Below, in pieces: positions 1 to 8,888 of a stretch of 35,971 nucleotides of DNA; position 1 is the first letter of the stretch; every line of letters starts with the position of its first letter. This DNA comes from Asanoa iriomotensis. GTDB lineage: Bacteria; Actinomycetota; Actinomycetes; Mycobacteriales; Micromonosporaceae. A model generated the notes under the pieces. That model did not search any database. It was not told where the DNA came from and worked only from the letters and a program-made list of their open reading frames with translations. The DNA is taken from assembly GCF_016862515.1 (NCBI RefSeq), contig NZ_BONC01000074.1:1-35971 (forward strand), read 5' to 3'. Made by a program: the position numbers and the translations under genes.

Positions 1-2571
1 TGCCATGGGAATCCGGATGTCCTGGAAGCTCGTGGTGATCACCGGACGTGCCCCACCGTCCAAAGTAAAGTCACCGAACACCTTGGTAGAGCCGCCGAGC
101 CCGAGGTTGAAGTGGCTCTGCTCTCCCCCGACCGCACCCTTGACCCGCACCACCAGATAGGTCCGGCTCGACAGGTCGACACCGACGTCAGACCCGAACC
201 AGCCACAGTTGTTGTAACGCAGGCTCAACGCCCCACCGGTCACAACCCCGGAACCACCGCCGTCGAGGAAACAGTTCCCGCCGGTCCACTTGCCCAGATC
301 GTTCTGAGCCGAAGACGGATACGCCGGCGTGCCGTCGAAGTTGTCCAACACCAGACCCGTCGGCGGTGGCGGCGTCGCATCCGTCGTCACCGACACGGTG
401 TTGCTCGCCGCCGACCGGTTCCCCGCCGCATCGCGCGCCCGAACCGTATAACCGTAGGCCGTGGCCGCGGTCAGACCATTGTCCGTGAACGACGTCGCCG
501 TCGGACTGCCCACCAACGTCGCACCACGGAACACCTCGTAGCCCGTCACACCCACGTTGTCGGTCGACGCCGTCCACGACAACGAGACCGACGTATCGGT
601 CTTCCCGGTCGAGGACAACGTCGGCACGCTCGGCGCCGTGCAGTCACCCGCACAACCGGTCGTGGTCGCCGAGACCGTCGCCGACGGCCCCGACACGTTG
701 CCCGCAGCGTCGACGGCCCGCACCTGGTACTGGTAGGTCTGTCCCGGCGAGCGCCCGGTGTCCGTGAACGACGTGCCGGTCGGCGAACCGGCCAGCGTGC
801 CGTCCCGGAACACCTGGTAGCCGGTGACCCCCACGTTGTCGGTGGACGCAGCCCAGGACAGCGAGACGCTCGTATTGGTAGTCCCGGATACGGTCAGACC
901 AGACGGTGCCGACGGCGCGGCGCAGTCACCGGTGCAGGTGCCGGTGGTGGAGAGGCCGCCGAGGTTGACCCAACCGTCGGTGCCCTGGTTGGCGTTGGCG
1001 AACGACAGCGGCAGCGCCGGCCGCCACTGGTCGATGATCCAGTCGGTGAGCCGGCTCGCGGCGGGCCGGGCCCGCAGCACCTCGGGCGTGACCACCTCGA
1101 GCGGGTTGCGCACCTTCAGCACCAGGCTGTAGTTGCCGGCCGGCACACCCGCGGTGCTCAGCGTCGCGGAGAAGTTGACCGGCCGCCCGAAGTCGAGGTA
1201 CGTCGGGTCGCCGCCCACACCCCAGTCCGGGAACGCCCGGATCCGCAGCGGCTGCACCTGGCGCAGGTCCCAGCTCGTGTCCCAGGTCTTCACGATGGTG
1301 CCGGCCGCGTTGCGCAGGCCGACCACGGTCGTCCACGGGTAGTAGAACGGCGCCACACCGTTGTTCTGCATGGTGACGCCGACCTTGAACGTACCCGAGG
1401 CCGTGGCGTTGAAGTTGGCCTGCGGGATGTGCAGGTTGTAGCCCATCTTGCGCACGCCGGCCGAGACCTTCGGGTCGGTGACGCTGTAGCCGCCGGCGCC
1501 GGTCTGGTTGATCATCCAGCTGATGTGGGTGAGCTCGGTCGCGGCGAGCACGTCATCGACCTGCCCGGAGCCCCCGGGCCAGTTCGCGTAGAGGCTGCCC
1601 TGGATCTCCGGCCGGGCCTCGCCGCCGATCGACTGTGTCACCCACCGGTTCTCGGTGGCGGTGTTGAGCTGGAGCTGGAGGAACGCGTCGTCCCAGCCGT
1701 TCATCGACGCGGGAAGGGTCATACCCTTCAACTGGTTGCCGCGCCACTCCTTGTAGGGCCAGGAGTCGTCGTGGAAACCGATGTTGGCGTTCTCGGTGCC
1801 GGCCAGCGGGTACCGCACCTCGAGCTGGACGTTGGCGAACGCGTTGTCGAACGCGGCCATCAGCGTGCGGATCGTGGCGTCGGTCGGCATCAGGTTGGGA
1901 TAGCCGTCCGCCGTGTCACGGTCGTACGGCCAGGTGTGCCACTCGCCCCAGAGCCCGACCAGGCCCATCGTCATGAAGCCGATCCGCGGGTCGGCGGTGC
2001 CGCTGGGACCGGCTCGGTCGTAGCGCGCGGCGAACGCGTTGATGAAGCTGGTCAGCGCCGCGATCACGTCCGGGTCGTCGTAATCCGGGCTGACCGTGCC
2101 CCAGAAGCCGTTGGTGCGCAACGCCATCTTGCCGTTGAGGCACGGCGGGATGCCGTTGCCCGGGTGGGTCCCGCTGCCGCCGGGATACTCGACGTAGAAC
2201 CGGAACGCGACCTGGCGGCCCCAGACCGCGGCCTCGTCGAGGGCCTTCTCGAACACACTCCAGTCGAAGACCGAACAGCTGTTGGGGTCCTTCATCACCT
2301 CGTTGAGCGCGAAGTAGCTCCAGACGAGGCCGCCCGGGTACTTGGCGCCCAGGTTGTCGCCGGGGAAGAGATAGGGCGCGAAGCCCTTGAGCGGCTGGCC
2401 GACCGGCGCGTCGGCGTAGGCGTAGGTGTGCGTGGCCAGGCTGGTGTCGGGGCCGGGGCCGGCCGGCGGGCGGGACGGTGGGCCCGCCGGGGCCCCGGCC
2501 GCGCTGGTCGAGACCAGCACGAGCGTCAGTGCGGCCGCGGATGCGGCCAGCAGCTTGCGTACGGATGGCAT
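1..2571 (-). CDS. Secreted DUF4874/DUF4832 protein with two FN3 domains and a C-terminal carbohydrate-binding-like domain (3' end outside window)
   Basis: The open frame starts at ATG 2571 and is still open at base 1, so at least 857 residues are encoded and the C-terminus is missing. A Sec signal peptide (MPSVRKLLAASAAALTLVLV) is followed by a DUF4874/DUF4832 region to about residue 538, including GLWGEWHTWPYD with Glu210 in the place of a glycosidase-like acid. Two fibronectin-III domains follow (about 548-636 and 640-730; both carry SVSLSWxASTDNVGVTGY), then a Pro linker and, from about 738, a domain opening TGLVLDNFDGTPAYP and containing RYNNCGWFGSDVGVDLSS, like CIA30/CBM11-type beta-sandwich binding modules. 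SD GAAGGGAA precedes the start. It lies 49 bp behind its paralogue at 2621-3982, probably in one transcript. A role in polysaccharide binding or hydrolysis is inferred; the reaction is unknown. Confidence 0.85.
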   Translation of the reverse strand, partial: MPSVRKLLAASAAALTLVLVSTSAAGAPAGPPSRPPAGPGPDTSLATHTYAYADAPVGQPLKGFAPYLFPGDNLGAKYPGGLVWSYFALNEVMKDPNSCSVFDWSVFEKALDEAAVWGRQVAFRFYVEYPGGSGTHPGNGIPPCLNGKMALRTNGFWGTVSPDYDDPDVIAALTSFINAFAARYDRAGPSGTADPRIGFMTMGLVGLWGEWHTWPYDRDTADGYPNLMPTDATIRTLMAAFDNAFANVQLEVRYPLAGTENANIGFHDDSWPYKEWRGNQLKGMTLPASMNGWDDAFLQLQLNTATENRWVTQSIGGEARPEIQGSLYANWPGGSGQVDDVLAATELTHISWMINQTGAGGYSVTDPKVSAGVRKMGYNLHIPQANFNATASGTFKVGVTMQNNGVAPFYYPWTTVVGLRNAAGTIVKTWDTSWDLRQVQPLRIRAFPDWGVGGDPTYLDFGRPVNFSATLSTAGVPAGNYSLVLKVRNPLEVVTPEVLRARPAASRLTDWIIDQWRPALPLSFANANQGTDGWVNLGGLSTTGTCTGDCAAPSAPSGLTVSGTTNTSVSLSWAASTDNVGVTGYQVFRDGTLAGSPTGTSFTDTGRSPGQTYQYQVRAVDAAGNVSGPSATVSATTTGCAGDCTAPSVPTLSSTGKTDTSVSLSWTASTDNVGVTGYEVFRGATLVGSPTATSFTDNGLTAATAYGYTVRARDAAGNRSAASNTVSVTTDATPPPPTGLVLDNFDGTPAYPSSAQNDLGKWTGGNCFLDGGGSGVVTGGALSLRYNNCGWFGSDVGVDLSSRTYLVVRVKGAVGGEQSHFNLGLGGSTKVFGDFTLDGGARPVITTSFQDIRIPMA

Positions 2572-2620
2572 GGACCGTGTTCCCTTCGGGACGGAGTTAG
2601 GAACAGGTGCGCGGGTGCCG

Positions 2621-3982
2621 TCAGCGGGTGGTGACGGCGCCCAGGGTGAGCCAGCCGGACTGGTTGTCCTGGCTGGTGTTGGCGAATCGCAACGGGATGC
2701 CGTTGCGCAGCGGGTTCGCCACGCGCATGACGATCTGGTAGCGACCGGCGCGCAGGCCGCGGGTGTCGATCCGGCTCGACAACGTCACCGGGTCGGCACC
2801 GGGCTGGATGCCGGTCATGGTCCAGGGTGTGTGCCAGCGCCGGACGACCCGGCCCCGGTTGTCGACGGCGGCCAACTCGGTGCGCCAGTCGTAGTAGAAC
2901 GGCGCGACGCCGCGGTTGGCGACGCGGACCGACACGCGGTCGCGGGCGAGCGCGGCCTGCGTCACGGTCAGCTCGTAGCCCAGCGACCGGGACGCGGCCA
3001 GCGCGCGGTCGTAGTTGGCTCCCGTATAGCCCGTGGGCGCGAACGCGGCGTGGTTGATCAGCCAGGAGGCGTGGGTCTGTGCGACCGATGACGCGAAGTC
3101 CTCGTACTGGCCGCAGCTCACCGGCTCGTCCCAGAGGCAGGACTGGATCTCCGGGCGCAGCTCGCCGCCGATCGGCTCCTGCCGCCATTTCTCGGTCACG
3201 CCCTGGTCGATCAGCCGCTGGACGAAGTGCCAGGACTGCACGGGCAGGGTCTCGAAGGCGAACGAGTCGTCGTGGTAGCCGATGCCGAGGTCCTTGTTCT
3301 CCGGGCTGGGATAGCGGGCGAGCAGCCGGGTCCGGTCGAAGGACCGCTCGTAGGCGCCGAGGACCCGGGTGAGCACGCCGGTGGCCGGCATCCAGTTCTC
3401 CGGCTGGGTCCAGCCGTCGTACGGCCAGGTGTGCCACTCGCCCCAGAAGCCGATCAGCCCCAGCGTGACGAACCCGATCCGCGGGTCACCGTCGTACCGC
3501 CGGCCGAAGGCGGTGATGAAGTTCTCGAGCGCGGAGACCAGCCGCGGGTCGTCGTAGTCCGGCGAGACGCTGACGCCGTTGTTGCCGAAGTCCGGGTACG
3601 GGCGGGTGAGCAGGCCCTGGTCGAGCAGGTACTGCGGGATGCCGGTGGGTTTGCCGGGATAGTCCAGGTAGAAGCGGAACACGGCCTGGTGCCCACGGCT
3701 CGCGATGTCGTCGAGCTGGCGTTCGAGGGCCTCCCAGTGGAACTGCCGCGGCCCGGTCATCACGTCGCGCAGCGAAAGGTAGAACCATTCCATGCTGTAC
3801 GGGAACGTCTGGTAGCTGCCGGCGTACGGCAGGAAGCCTTTGAGGGGGTTGTCGGCGGGGGCGGGAGCGTAGGACAGCGGAGTCCACTGGGGACCATTAG
3901 TGGCGGATGCGGGTGCGGGTGTGGCAGCGGCGATCGCGAGCGTCGCCAGCAGGGCCACGCCCAGGCGGAGTGCTCTTCTCAT
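2621..3982 (-). CDS. Secreted DUF4832 family protein
   Basis: This 453-residue protein begins with a Sec signal peptide (MRRALRLGVALLATLAIAAA, likely cleavage after ASA near residue 27). The rest is a DUF4874/DUF4832 protein collinear with the first part of its downstream neighbour. Shared marks are PLKGFLPYAGSYQ, FRFYLDYPG, VSPDYDDPRL and FWGEWHTWPYDG with Glu182. It ends right after the DUF4832 domain, without FN3 or binding modules. Such proteins look like TIM-barrel glycosidases followed by a beta domain, but I know no assigned activity. The gene is divergent from the sugar ABC transporter, and the 134-bp region between them is likely a shared control region. The pair probably acts outside the cell on the polymer whose fragments the transporter imports (inference). 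Confidence 0.85.
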   Translation of the reverse strand: MRRALRLGVALLATLAIAAATPAPASATNGPQWTPLSYAPAPADNPLKGFLPYAGSYQTFPYSMEWFYLSLRDVMTGPRQFHWEALERQLDDIASRGHQAVFRFYLDYPGKPTGIPQYLLDQGLLTRPYPDFGNNGVSVSPDYDDPRLVSALENFITAFGRRYDGDPRIGFVTLGLIGFWGEWHTWPYDGWTQPENWMPATGVLTRVLGAYERSFDRTRLLARYPSPENKDLGIGYHDDSFAFETLPVQSWHFVQRLIDQGVTEKWRQEPIGGELRPEIQSCLWDEPVSCGQYEDFASSVAQTHASWLINHAAFAPTGYTGANYDRALAASRSLGYELTVTQAALARDRVSVRVANRGVAPFYYDWRTELAAVDNRGRVVRRWHTPWTMTGIQPGADPVTLSSRIDTRGLRAGRYQIVMRVANPLRNGIPLRFANTSQDNQSGWLTLGAVTTR

Positions 3983-4010
3983 GACGGTTGGTCAGCCTCC
4001 CCGGCGTTTC

Positions 4011-4070
4011 CGAAGCAATACGAAGAGGTGTTGACAAAATTTCGAAGGACTACATCATTATTCGGGAACG
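4011..4070 (+). promoter_or_regulatory. Probable promoter and operator of the sugar ABC operon
   Basis: A consensus -35 TTGACA lies at 4031-4036; a weak -10 (ATCATT) follows after 17 nt. Three direct CGAAG copies sit at 4011, 4021 and 4043, spaced 10 and 22 nt, close to one and two helical turns. The stretch is clearly AT-rich against its surroundings. Reversed, TTGACAAAAT reads ATTTTGTCAA, which differs by one base from ATTTTGTAAA in front of the ROK repressor gene. Operator function is inferred. Confidence 0.5.
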
Positions 4071-4116
4071 GGCCGGCTGGCAAGAGCCAACCCGGGAGAA
4101 AGATCAGAGGCGATCG

Positions 4117-4998
4117 ATGAGAGCGACGAAACGGCGCGACGACCGTCGCGCGGCCTGGTGGTTCCTGCTGCCGGTGCTGGTGGGCTTCACCGTCTTCTAC
4201 GGCTACCCGGCGGTGCGCGGCCTCTGGTACTCGGTCACGGACTACACCATGCTCAACACTCCGTCGTACGTCGGCGCGGAGAACTACACCGAGCTGATGC
4301 GCGACAGCGAGTTCTGGCACTCGCTGCTCGTCACCGGCTGGTACGTGCTCCTCAACATCGGGTCGCAGACGATCCTGGCGCTGGGCCTCGCCGCGCTCAT
4401 GCACCGGCTGACCCGGTCGGTCGTGCTGCGCGCGACGCTGCTGCTGCCCTGGCTGGTCCCCAACGTCACCATCGGCCTGCTGTGGATGTGGCTGCTGGAC
4501 ACCAACCTCGGCTTCCTCAACCACCTGCTCGGCACGCTGGGCCTGGGCCCGGTCGGCTTCCTGTCCGACGCGACCTGGGCGATGCCGTCGATCGCGGCCA
4601 TCAACACCTGGGCCTACACCGGCTACACGGCGCTGCTGCTCTACGCCGGGATGCTGCAGATACCCCAGCACCTCTACGAGAGCGCCGCGATCGACGGCGC
4701 CAACGAGTTCCGGATGTTCCGCCGCATCACCCTGCCGCTGTTGCGCCCGGTGCTGGCGCTGGTGCTCGTCGTCTCGCTGATCGGGTCGTTCCAGATCTTC
4801 GACACCATCGCGGTGACCACCAAGGGCGACCCGGTCGGTGCGACCCGCGCCATCTACTACTTCATCTACGAGGAAGCCTTCAGGTTCTTCCACCTGGGGT
4901 ACGCCGCGGCGGCGGCGATCTGCCTGGCACTGATCCTCGGCGTGCTCACCGTGATCCAGATGCGCCTGCTGCGCGCGTCCCGGTCGGATCTGGCTTAG
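4117..4998 (+). CDS. CUT1-family sugar ABC transporter permease (MalF/UgpA-like)
   Basis: This is an inner-membrane permease subunit of a sugar importer, 293 residues with about six membrane helices. The first is AAWWFLLPVLVGFTVFYGYP. The EAA loop that contacts the ATPase is seen as YESAAIDGANEFRMFRRITL near residue 190. ATG 4117 is chosen because AGAGG at 4106-4110 is a well-placed ribosome site and because the protein then starts like its family. The frame remains open upstream to 3988, but that extension crosses the promoter. It is first in an operon with a second permease 12 bp downstream, a binding lipoprotein and a GH36 enzyme. No ATPase gene is present, as is usual for actinomycete CUT1 systems sharing MsiK. 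Confidence 0.93.
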   Translation: MRATKRRDDRRAAWWFLLPVLVGFTVFYGYPAVRGLWYSVTDYTMLNTPSYVGAENYTELMRDSEFWHSLLVTGWYVLLNIGSQTILALGLAALMHRLTRSVVLRATLLLPWLVPNVTIGLLWMWLLDTNLGFLNHLLGTLGLGPVGFLSDATWAMPSIAAINTWAYTGYTALLLYAGMLQIPQHLYESAAIDGANEFRMFRRITLPLLRPVLALVLVVSLIGSFQIFDTIAVTTKGDPVGATRAIYYFIYEEAFRFFHLGYAAAAAICLALILGVLTVIQMRLLRASRSDLA

Positions 4999-5010
4999 GG
5001 GGCCCGACGC

Positions 5011-5895
5011 ATGCGTAGGAAAAGGATCACTCTCAGCCGCGCGCTCGGCTGGACCGTGCTCGCCGTGGTCGTCGTGGCCAGCGTCTTCCCGTTCTGGTGG
5101 ATGGTCCGCACCGCGCTGACCCCGGCCGCCGACATGTACACCGACAACTCCGGCCTGCTCCCCGACCACCCGACGATCGTCAACTTCACCCGGGTGCTAG
5201 GCCTGACCACCGAGGCCGAGGCTCGCGCCGCCGGCGGCTCCGGCGCGCACGTCGACTTCGCCCGCTACCTGCTCAACTCGATCGTCTACTGCGCGCTGAT
5301 CGCCGGGTTCCAGACCCTGTTCTGCGCGATGGCCGGCTACGCGTTCGCCCGGCTGCGCTTCCCGGGCCGCGACCTGGTCTTCGGCATCCTGATCAGCGCG
5401 CTGATGGTGCCGCCGATCTTCACGCTGCTGCCCAACTTCGTCTTCGTCAAAGAGCTCGACCTGATCAACACGATGGCCGGCATGGTCGCGCCGACGATCC
5501 TGATGACGCCGTTCGCGGTCTTCTTCCTCCGCCAGTTCTTCCTGTCGCTGCCCCGCGACGTGGAGGAGGCGGCGATCCTCGACGGCAGCGGGCCGTGGGG
5601 CATCTTCTGGCGCATCGCGCTGCCGATGAGCCGCGGCCCGCTGATCACCATCGGGCTCACCACGATCGTCTGGGCCTGGAAGGACTACCTCTGGCCGCTG
5701 CTGGTGGGCCGCAGCGAGGAGAACCGGCTCGTCACGGTCGCGCTCGGCGTGTTCCTCCAGCAGTCGCCCAACACGCAACCCGACTGGACTGGCCTGATGG
5801 CCGCATCCACGCTCTCGGTCCTGCCCGTCCTGATCCTACTGATCTTCATGGGCAAGCGCCTGGTCCAGTCCCTGAACTTCACCGGAAGCAAGTGA
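5011..5895 (+). CDS. CUT1-family sugar ABC transporter permease (MalG/UgpE-like)
   Basis: The second permease has 294 residues and about six membrane helices, the first being LGWTVLAVVVVASVFPFWWM. The EAA motif is VEEAAILDGSGPWGIFWRIA near residue 190. It follows the first permease by 12 bp, with a G-rich SD (TAGGGGG) overlapping that stop. Together the two form the membrane channel of the importer. The order MalF-like, MalG-like, binding protein is common in actinomycetes. The substrate cannot be read from the permeases; the alpha-galactosidase-like enzyme downstream suggests an alpha-galactoside or a plant or microbial oligosaccharide. Confidence 0.93.
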   Translation: MRRKRITLSRALGWTVLAVVVVASVFPFWWMVRTALTPAADMYTDNSGLLPDHPTIVNFTRVLGLTTEAEARAAGGSGAHVDFARYLLNSIVYCALIAGFQTLFCAMAGYAFARLRFPGRDLVFGILISALMVPPIFTLLPNFVFVKELDLINTMAGMVAPTILMTPFAVFFLRQFFLSLPRDVEEAAILDGSGPWGIFWRIALPMSRGPLITIGLTTIVWAWKDYLWPLLVGRSEENRLVTVALGVFLQQSPNTQPDWTGLMAASTLSVLPVLILLIFMGKRLVQSLNFTGSK

Positions 5896-5923
5896 CCCCG
5901 TACCCCGCAGAGAAGAGGATGAG

Positions 5924-7276
5924 ATGATCCGCAGATCACGTGCCGGGGCAGCACTGCTGTCGCTGGCCGTCGTGGCCGGGCTGGCCGCCTGCTCGAAGTC
6001 GGGCGACGACGCGTCCAGCGGCGACGCCGTCACCCTGGACTACTGGCTCTGGGACGACAACCAGAAGGCGTCCTACCAGGCCTGCGCCGACGCGTTCCAC
6101 GCCGACAACCCGAACATCACCATCAAGATCACGCAGTCGGCGTGGGACCAGTACTGGCAGAACCTGACCACCCAGGTCGCCGCCGGCGAGGCGCCCGACG
6201 TGTGGACCAACCAGGGCTCGTACTACCCGCAGTTCGTGACCTCGGGCCAGATCCTGGACCTGCAGCCCTACGTCAAGGCCGACAACGTCGACCTGTCGCA
6301 GTACCAGGCGGGCCTGGCCGAGCTGTTCGAGAAGGACGGCAAGCGGTACGGCCTGCCGAAGGACTGGGACACGATGGCGGTCGTCTACAACACCGACCTC
6401 CTGAAGGCGCAGGGCCTCGACGCGGCCGCGCTCAAGGACCTGACCTGGAACCCGACCGACGGCGGCACCTTCGAGCAGGCGATCGCGAAGGCCACTGTGG
6501 ACGCGAACGGCAAGAACGGCCTCGACCCCGCGTTCGACAAGGGCAAGGTGAAGACGTTCGGCTTCTTGCCCGAGTGGAAGGACGGCTCCCAGGGCCAGAA
6601 CGGCTGGGGCAACTTCGCCGCCATGCTCGGCTTCACCTACCTCGACAAGAACCCGTGGGGCACGCAGTACAAGTACGACGACCCCCGGCTGGCCCAGGTG
6701 ATCGACTGGTACAAGGGCCTGATCGCCAAGGGCTACAGCCCCGCGCTCGACCAGAAGTCGACGCTGGCGAACGACGCGCTGATGAACGCCGGCAAGGGCG
6801 CCATGACCATCACCGGCTCCTGGATGATCAACAGCTACCTAGGTGACAGCGCGAAGGTGAAGTTCGCGTTCGCGCCGCTGCCGGCCGGCCCGCAGGGCCG
6901 CAAGTCGGCGATCAACGGCCTCTCCGACGCGATCTGGTCCGGCACCGAGCACAAGGACGAGGCCTGGAAGTGGGTCAAGTTCCTCGCCTCGACCGACTGC
7001 CAGGACATCGTCGCGAACAACGCGGTGGTCTTCCCGGCCATCAAGACCGCCAGCGAGAAGGCGCTCGCCGCGCACGAGAGCAAGGGCCGGGACGTGCAGC
7101 CGTTCATCGACGAGGCGACGGCGCCCGGCGGCACGTTCTTCCTGCCCATCACCGACAAGGGCAGCGAGGTCAGCCAGATCGTGCAGGACGCCATCCAGTC
7201 CGCGGTGCTCGGCCAGACCGACTCGGCCACCGCGCTGAAGAAGGCGAACGAGCAGGTCAACGCCCTGTTCAAGTAG
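5924..7276 (+). CDS. Extracellular sugar-binding lipoprotein, ABC family 1
   Basis: This 450-residue protein begins with a lipoprotein signal (VVAGLAAC lipobox, Cys near residue 23), then a Ser/Gly/Asp linker and a type-1 solute-binding fold: LDYWLWDDNQ, GEAPDVWTNQG, YGLPKDWDTMAVVYNTDLL, GAMTITGSW. It would be tethered outside the membrane and hand sugar to the two upstream permeases. Its SD (AGAGGATG) is 28 bp after the permease stop. A strong hairpin follows the stop before the GH36 gene and may raise the level of this subunit relative to downstream products. The family call is firm; the ligand is unknown. Confidence 0.93.
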   Translation: MIRRSRAGAALLSLAVVAGLAACSKSGDDASSGDAVTLDYWLWDDNQKASYQACADAFHADNPNITIKITQSAWDQYWQNLTTQVAAGEAPDVWTNQGSYYPQFVTSGQILDLQPYVKADNVDLSQYQAGLAELFEKDGKRYGLPKDWDTMAVVYNTDLLKAQGLDAAALKDLTWNPTDGGTFEQAIAKATVDANGKNGLDPAFDKGKVKTFGFLPEWKDGSQGQNGWGNFAAMLGFTYLDKNPWGTQYKYDDPRLAQVIDWYKGLIAKGYSPALDQKSTLANDALMNAGKGAMTITGSWMINSYLGDSAKVKFAFAPLPAGPQGRKSAINGLSDAIWSGTEHKDEAWKWVKFLASTDCQDIVANNAVVFPAIKTASEKALAAHESKGRDVQPFIDEATAPGGTFFLPITDKGSEVSQIVQDAIQSAVLGQTDSATALKKANEQVNALFK

Positions 7277-7293
7277 GCAACCACGATTCGACC

Positions 7294-7329
7294 GGGTGCG
7301 GCGGGAGCCACGAAGCCCCGCCGCATCCC
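7294..7329 (+). promoter_or_regulatory. Intercistronic hairpin between binding-protein and GH36 genes
   Basis: TGCGGCGGG (7297-7305) pairs exactly with CCCGCCGCA (7317-7325) around an 11-nt loop, and GGG 7294-7296 can pair with CCC 7327-7329 past one bulged T. There is no U tract. Placed just behind the binding-protein gene, it fits an mRNA-stabilising or partial-termination element that makes that gene's product most abundant (as known for malE-type operons). Function is inferred. Confidence 0.55.
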
Positions 7330-7349
7330 CCTACCCGCCAAGGAGAACA

Positions 7350-8846
7350 ATGGCACTGCTCATCGAGCTCGCCGGACGCACCTTCGCCCTCGAACACGAC
7401 GGCCCCGGCAGCCCGCAGCCAGCCGACGGGGGCCTGCTCCTGCCACCGGGCCGCGTCGCGCTGCTGCACGGACTGGGCGACGCCCTGTTCTACCGGCACG
7501 GGCAGAACTCCTGGAGCCCTTGCGGGTGGCGGCGGCTGACCGAGCCGCCGCTGCGCATCGCGAACCCGCAGCGGCGCGTCACGGCCGACGACGACGTCTG
7601 GGACGACCCGGCCCGGCACCATTCGTCGGCGGTGGCCGCGCTCGACGCCGGCGACGGCAACGTCCTGCTGCTCGGCGCGCTCGGGCTCGGCGTGCCGCGG
7701 CTGTCCGCCGACCGCGACGCGATCGCCGGCTGGTACGAGAGCGGTGCCGCGCCCTGGTTCGCCGCGTACGGGCCGGAGGAGGAGGTGTTCGCCGCCTACA
7801 CCCGGCACCTGGCCGCCCGGCTAGGCAGCAGCGACCGGCGCGCGGGCAACGTCTGGTGCTCCTGGTACGCGTACTACGAGACCATCACCGAGCAACAGCT
7901 CGCCAAGGACCTCGACGATTTGCGCGGCCTGCCGTTCGACGTCGTGCAGGTCGACGACGGCTGGGAGGAGCTGGTCGGTGACTGGCAGCCCAACCAGAAG
8001 TTCCCGTCCGGGATGCGGGCGCTGGCCGACCGCATCACCGACGCAGGCATGACACCCGGGCTCTGGCTGGCGCCGTTCATCGCCCTGCCGGGCGCATCGA
8101 TCTCCCAGCGGCGGCCGGAGCTGTTGCTGCGCGACGCCCGCGGTGAGCGGGTGATCGCGGGTTCCAACTGGGGCAGCGGCTACTACGCCCTCGACCTGTC
8201 CCGTCCGGACACATTGGACTACCTCGGCGAGCTGACTCAGCGGGTGGTGCACGACTGGGGTTTCAAGTACCTGAAGCTCGACTTCATCAACGCGGGTGCC
8301 GTGCCGGGATCCCGGCTGGACGGTGCCGAGCGGGAACAGTCCTATCGCGACGCGATCGCGCTGATCCGCCGGGTCGCCGGCGACGACGTCTACCTGCTCG
8401 GCAGCGGCGCGATCCTGCTGCCGTCGCTGGGCATCCTCGACGGCCTGCGCAGCGGGCCCGACGTGGCGCCGATGTGGCAGAACTACGCCAGCGACGACCC
8501 GTCCGACGCGATGGCCCGCAACGCGGTCGTCAACGCCGTGCACCGCCTGTGGCACCAGCCGCTGGTCGAGGTCGACCCGGACGTCGTCTACTTCCGCAGC
8601 CGGCTGAACCTGCTCACCGACCAGCAGTTGGCCTGGCTGCGCGACCTGGCCGACGTCTGCCGGTTCCGGGCCATCTCGGACCCGCCGTCGTGGCTCACGC
8701 CGACCGAGCTCGAAGAGATGACCGGTTACCTGTCGGCGCGGCCGGAGATCGCGCGGTCGGGGCGGTACGCGTACACGATCGACGGTCGCATCGCCGACTT
8801 CACCGCGGCGATCACGCCCGCGGCGGCGGCGTACCCCATCTCCTAG
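7350..8846 (+). CDS. Glycoside hydrolase family 36 alpha-galactosidase-like enzyme
   Basis: A 498-residue cytoplasmic enzyme; no signal peptide. GH36 barrel marks are NVWCSWYAYYETITEQQL, DVVQVDDGWEE, GLWLAPFIA and FKYLKLDFINAG with Asp311 as the presumed nucleophile. GLRSGPDVAPMW carries Asp371 as the presumed acid/base. The N-terminal beta domain is short, so at about 500 residues it is smaller than the roughly 700-residue classical alpha-galactosidases. ATG 7350 is chosen over the in-frame upstream start (7296) because AAGGAGA at 7340-7346 is ideally placed. It is the fourth gene of the sugar-uptake operon and would cleave imported alpha-linked oligosaccharides. Exact linkage specificity (alpha-galactoside or another GH36 activity) is open. 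Confidence 0.88.
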   Translation: MALLIELAGRTFALEHDGPGSPQPADGGLLLPPGRVALLHGLGDALFYRHGQNSWSPCGWRRLTEPPLRIANPQRRVTADDDVWDDPARHHSSAVAALDAGDGNVLLLGALGLGVPRLSADRDAIAGWYESGAAPWFAAYGPEEEVFAAYTRHLAARLGSSDRRAGNVWCSWYAYYETITEQQLAKDLDDLRGLPFDVVQVDDGWEELVGDWQPNQKFPSGMRALADRITDAGMTPGLWLAPFIALPGASISQRRPELLLRDARGERVIAGSNWGSGYYALDLSRPDTLDYLGELTQRVVHDWGFKYLKLDFINAGAVPGSRLDGAEREQSYRDAIALIRRVAGDDVYLLGSGAILLPSLGILDGLRSGPDVAPMWQNYASDDPSDAMARNAVVNAVHRLWHQPLVEVDPDVVYFRSRLNLLTDQQLAWLRDLADVCRFRAISDPPSWLTPTELEEMTGYLSARPEIARSGRYAYTIDGRIADFTAAITPAAAAYPIS

Positions 8847-8888
8847 GCTATTTTGTAAAGGTCAAAGCGTAAAGAAAAAGGGATGAAC
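8847..8888 (+). promoter_or_regulatory. AT-rich operator/promoter candidate before the ROK regulator
   Basis: The short gap after the GH36 stop is AT-rich in a GC-rich region. It holds TATTTT (8849-8854), two GTAAAG direct repeats and the ribosome site AAAGGG (8877-8882). ATTTTGTAAA (8850-8859) matches 9 of 10 bases with the reverse of TTGACAAAAT in front of the ABC operon. I infer an autoregulatory site of the ROK repressor. Confidence 0.4.

Noticed and set aside
112-2634. 840-codon Arg-rich open frame on the plus strand
   Set aside because: It is antisense to the DUF4832/FN3 gene, has low-complexity Arg/Val/Gly composition and no domain. It is a by-product of GC-rich codon use.
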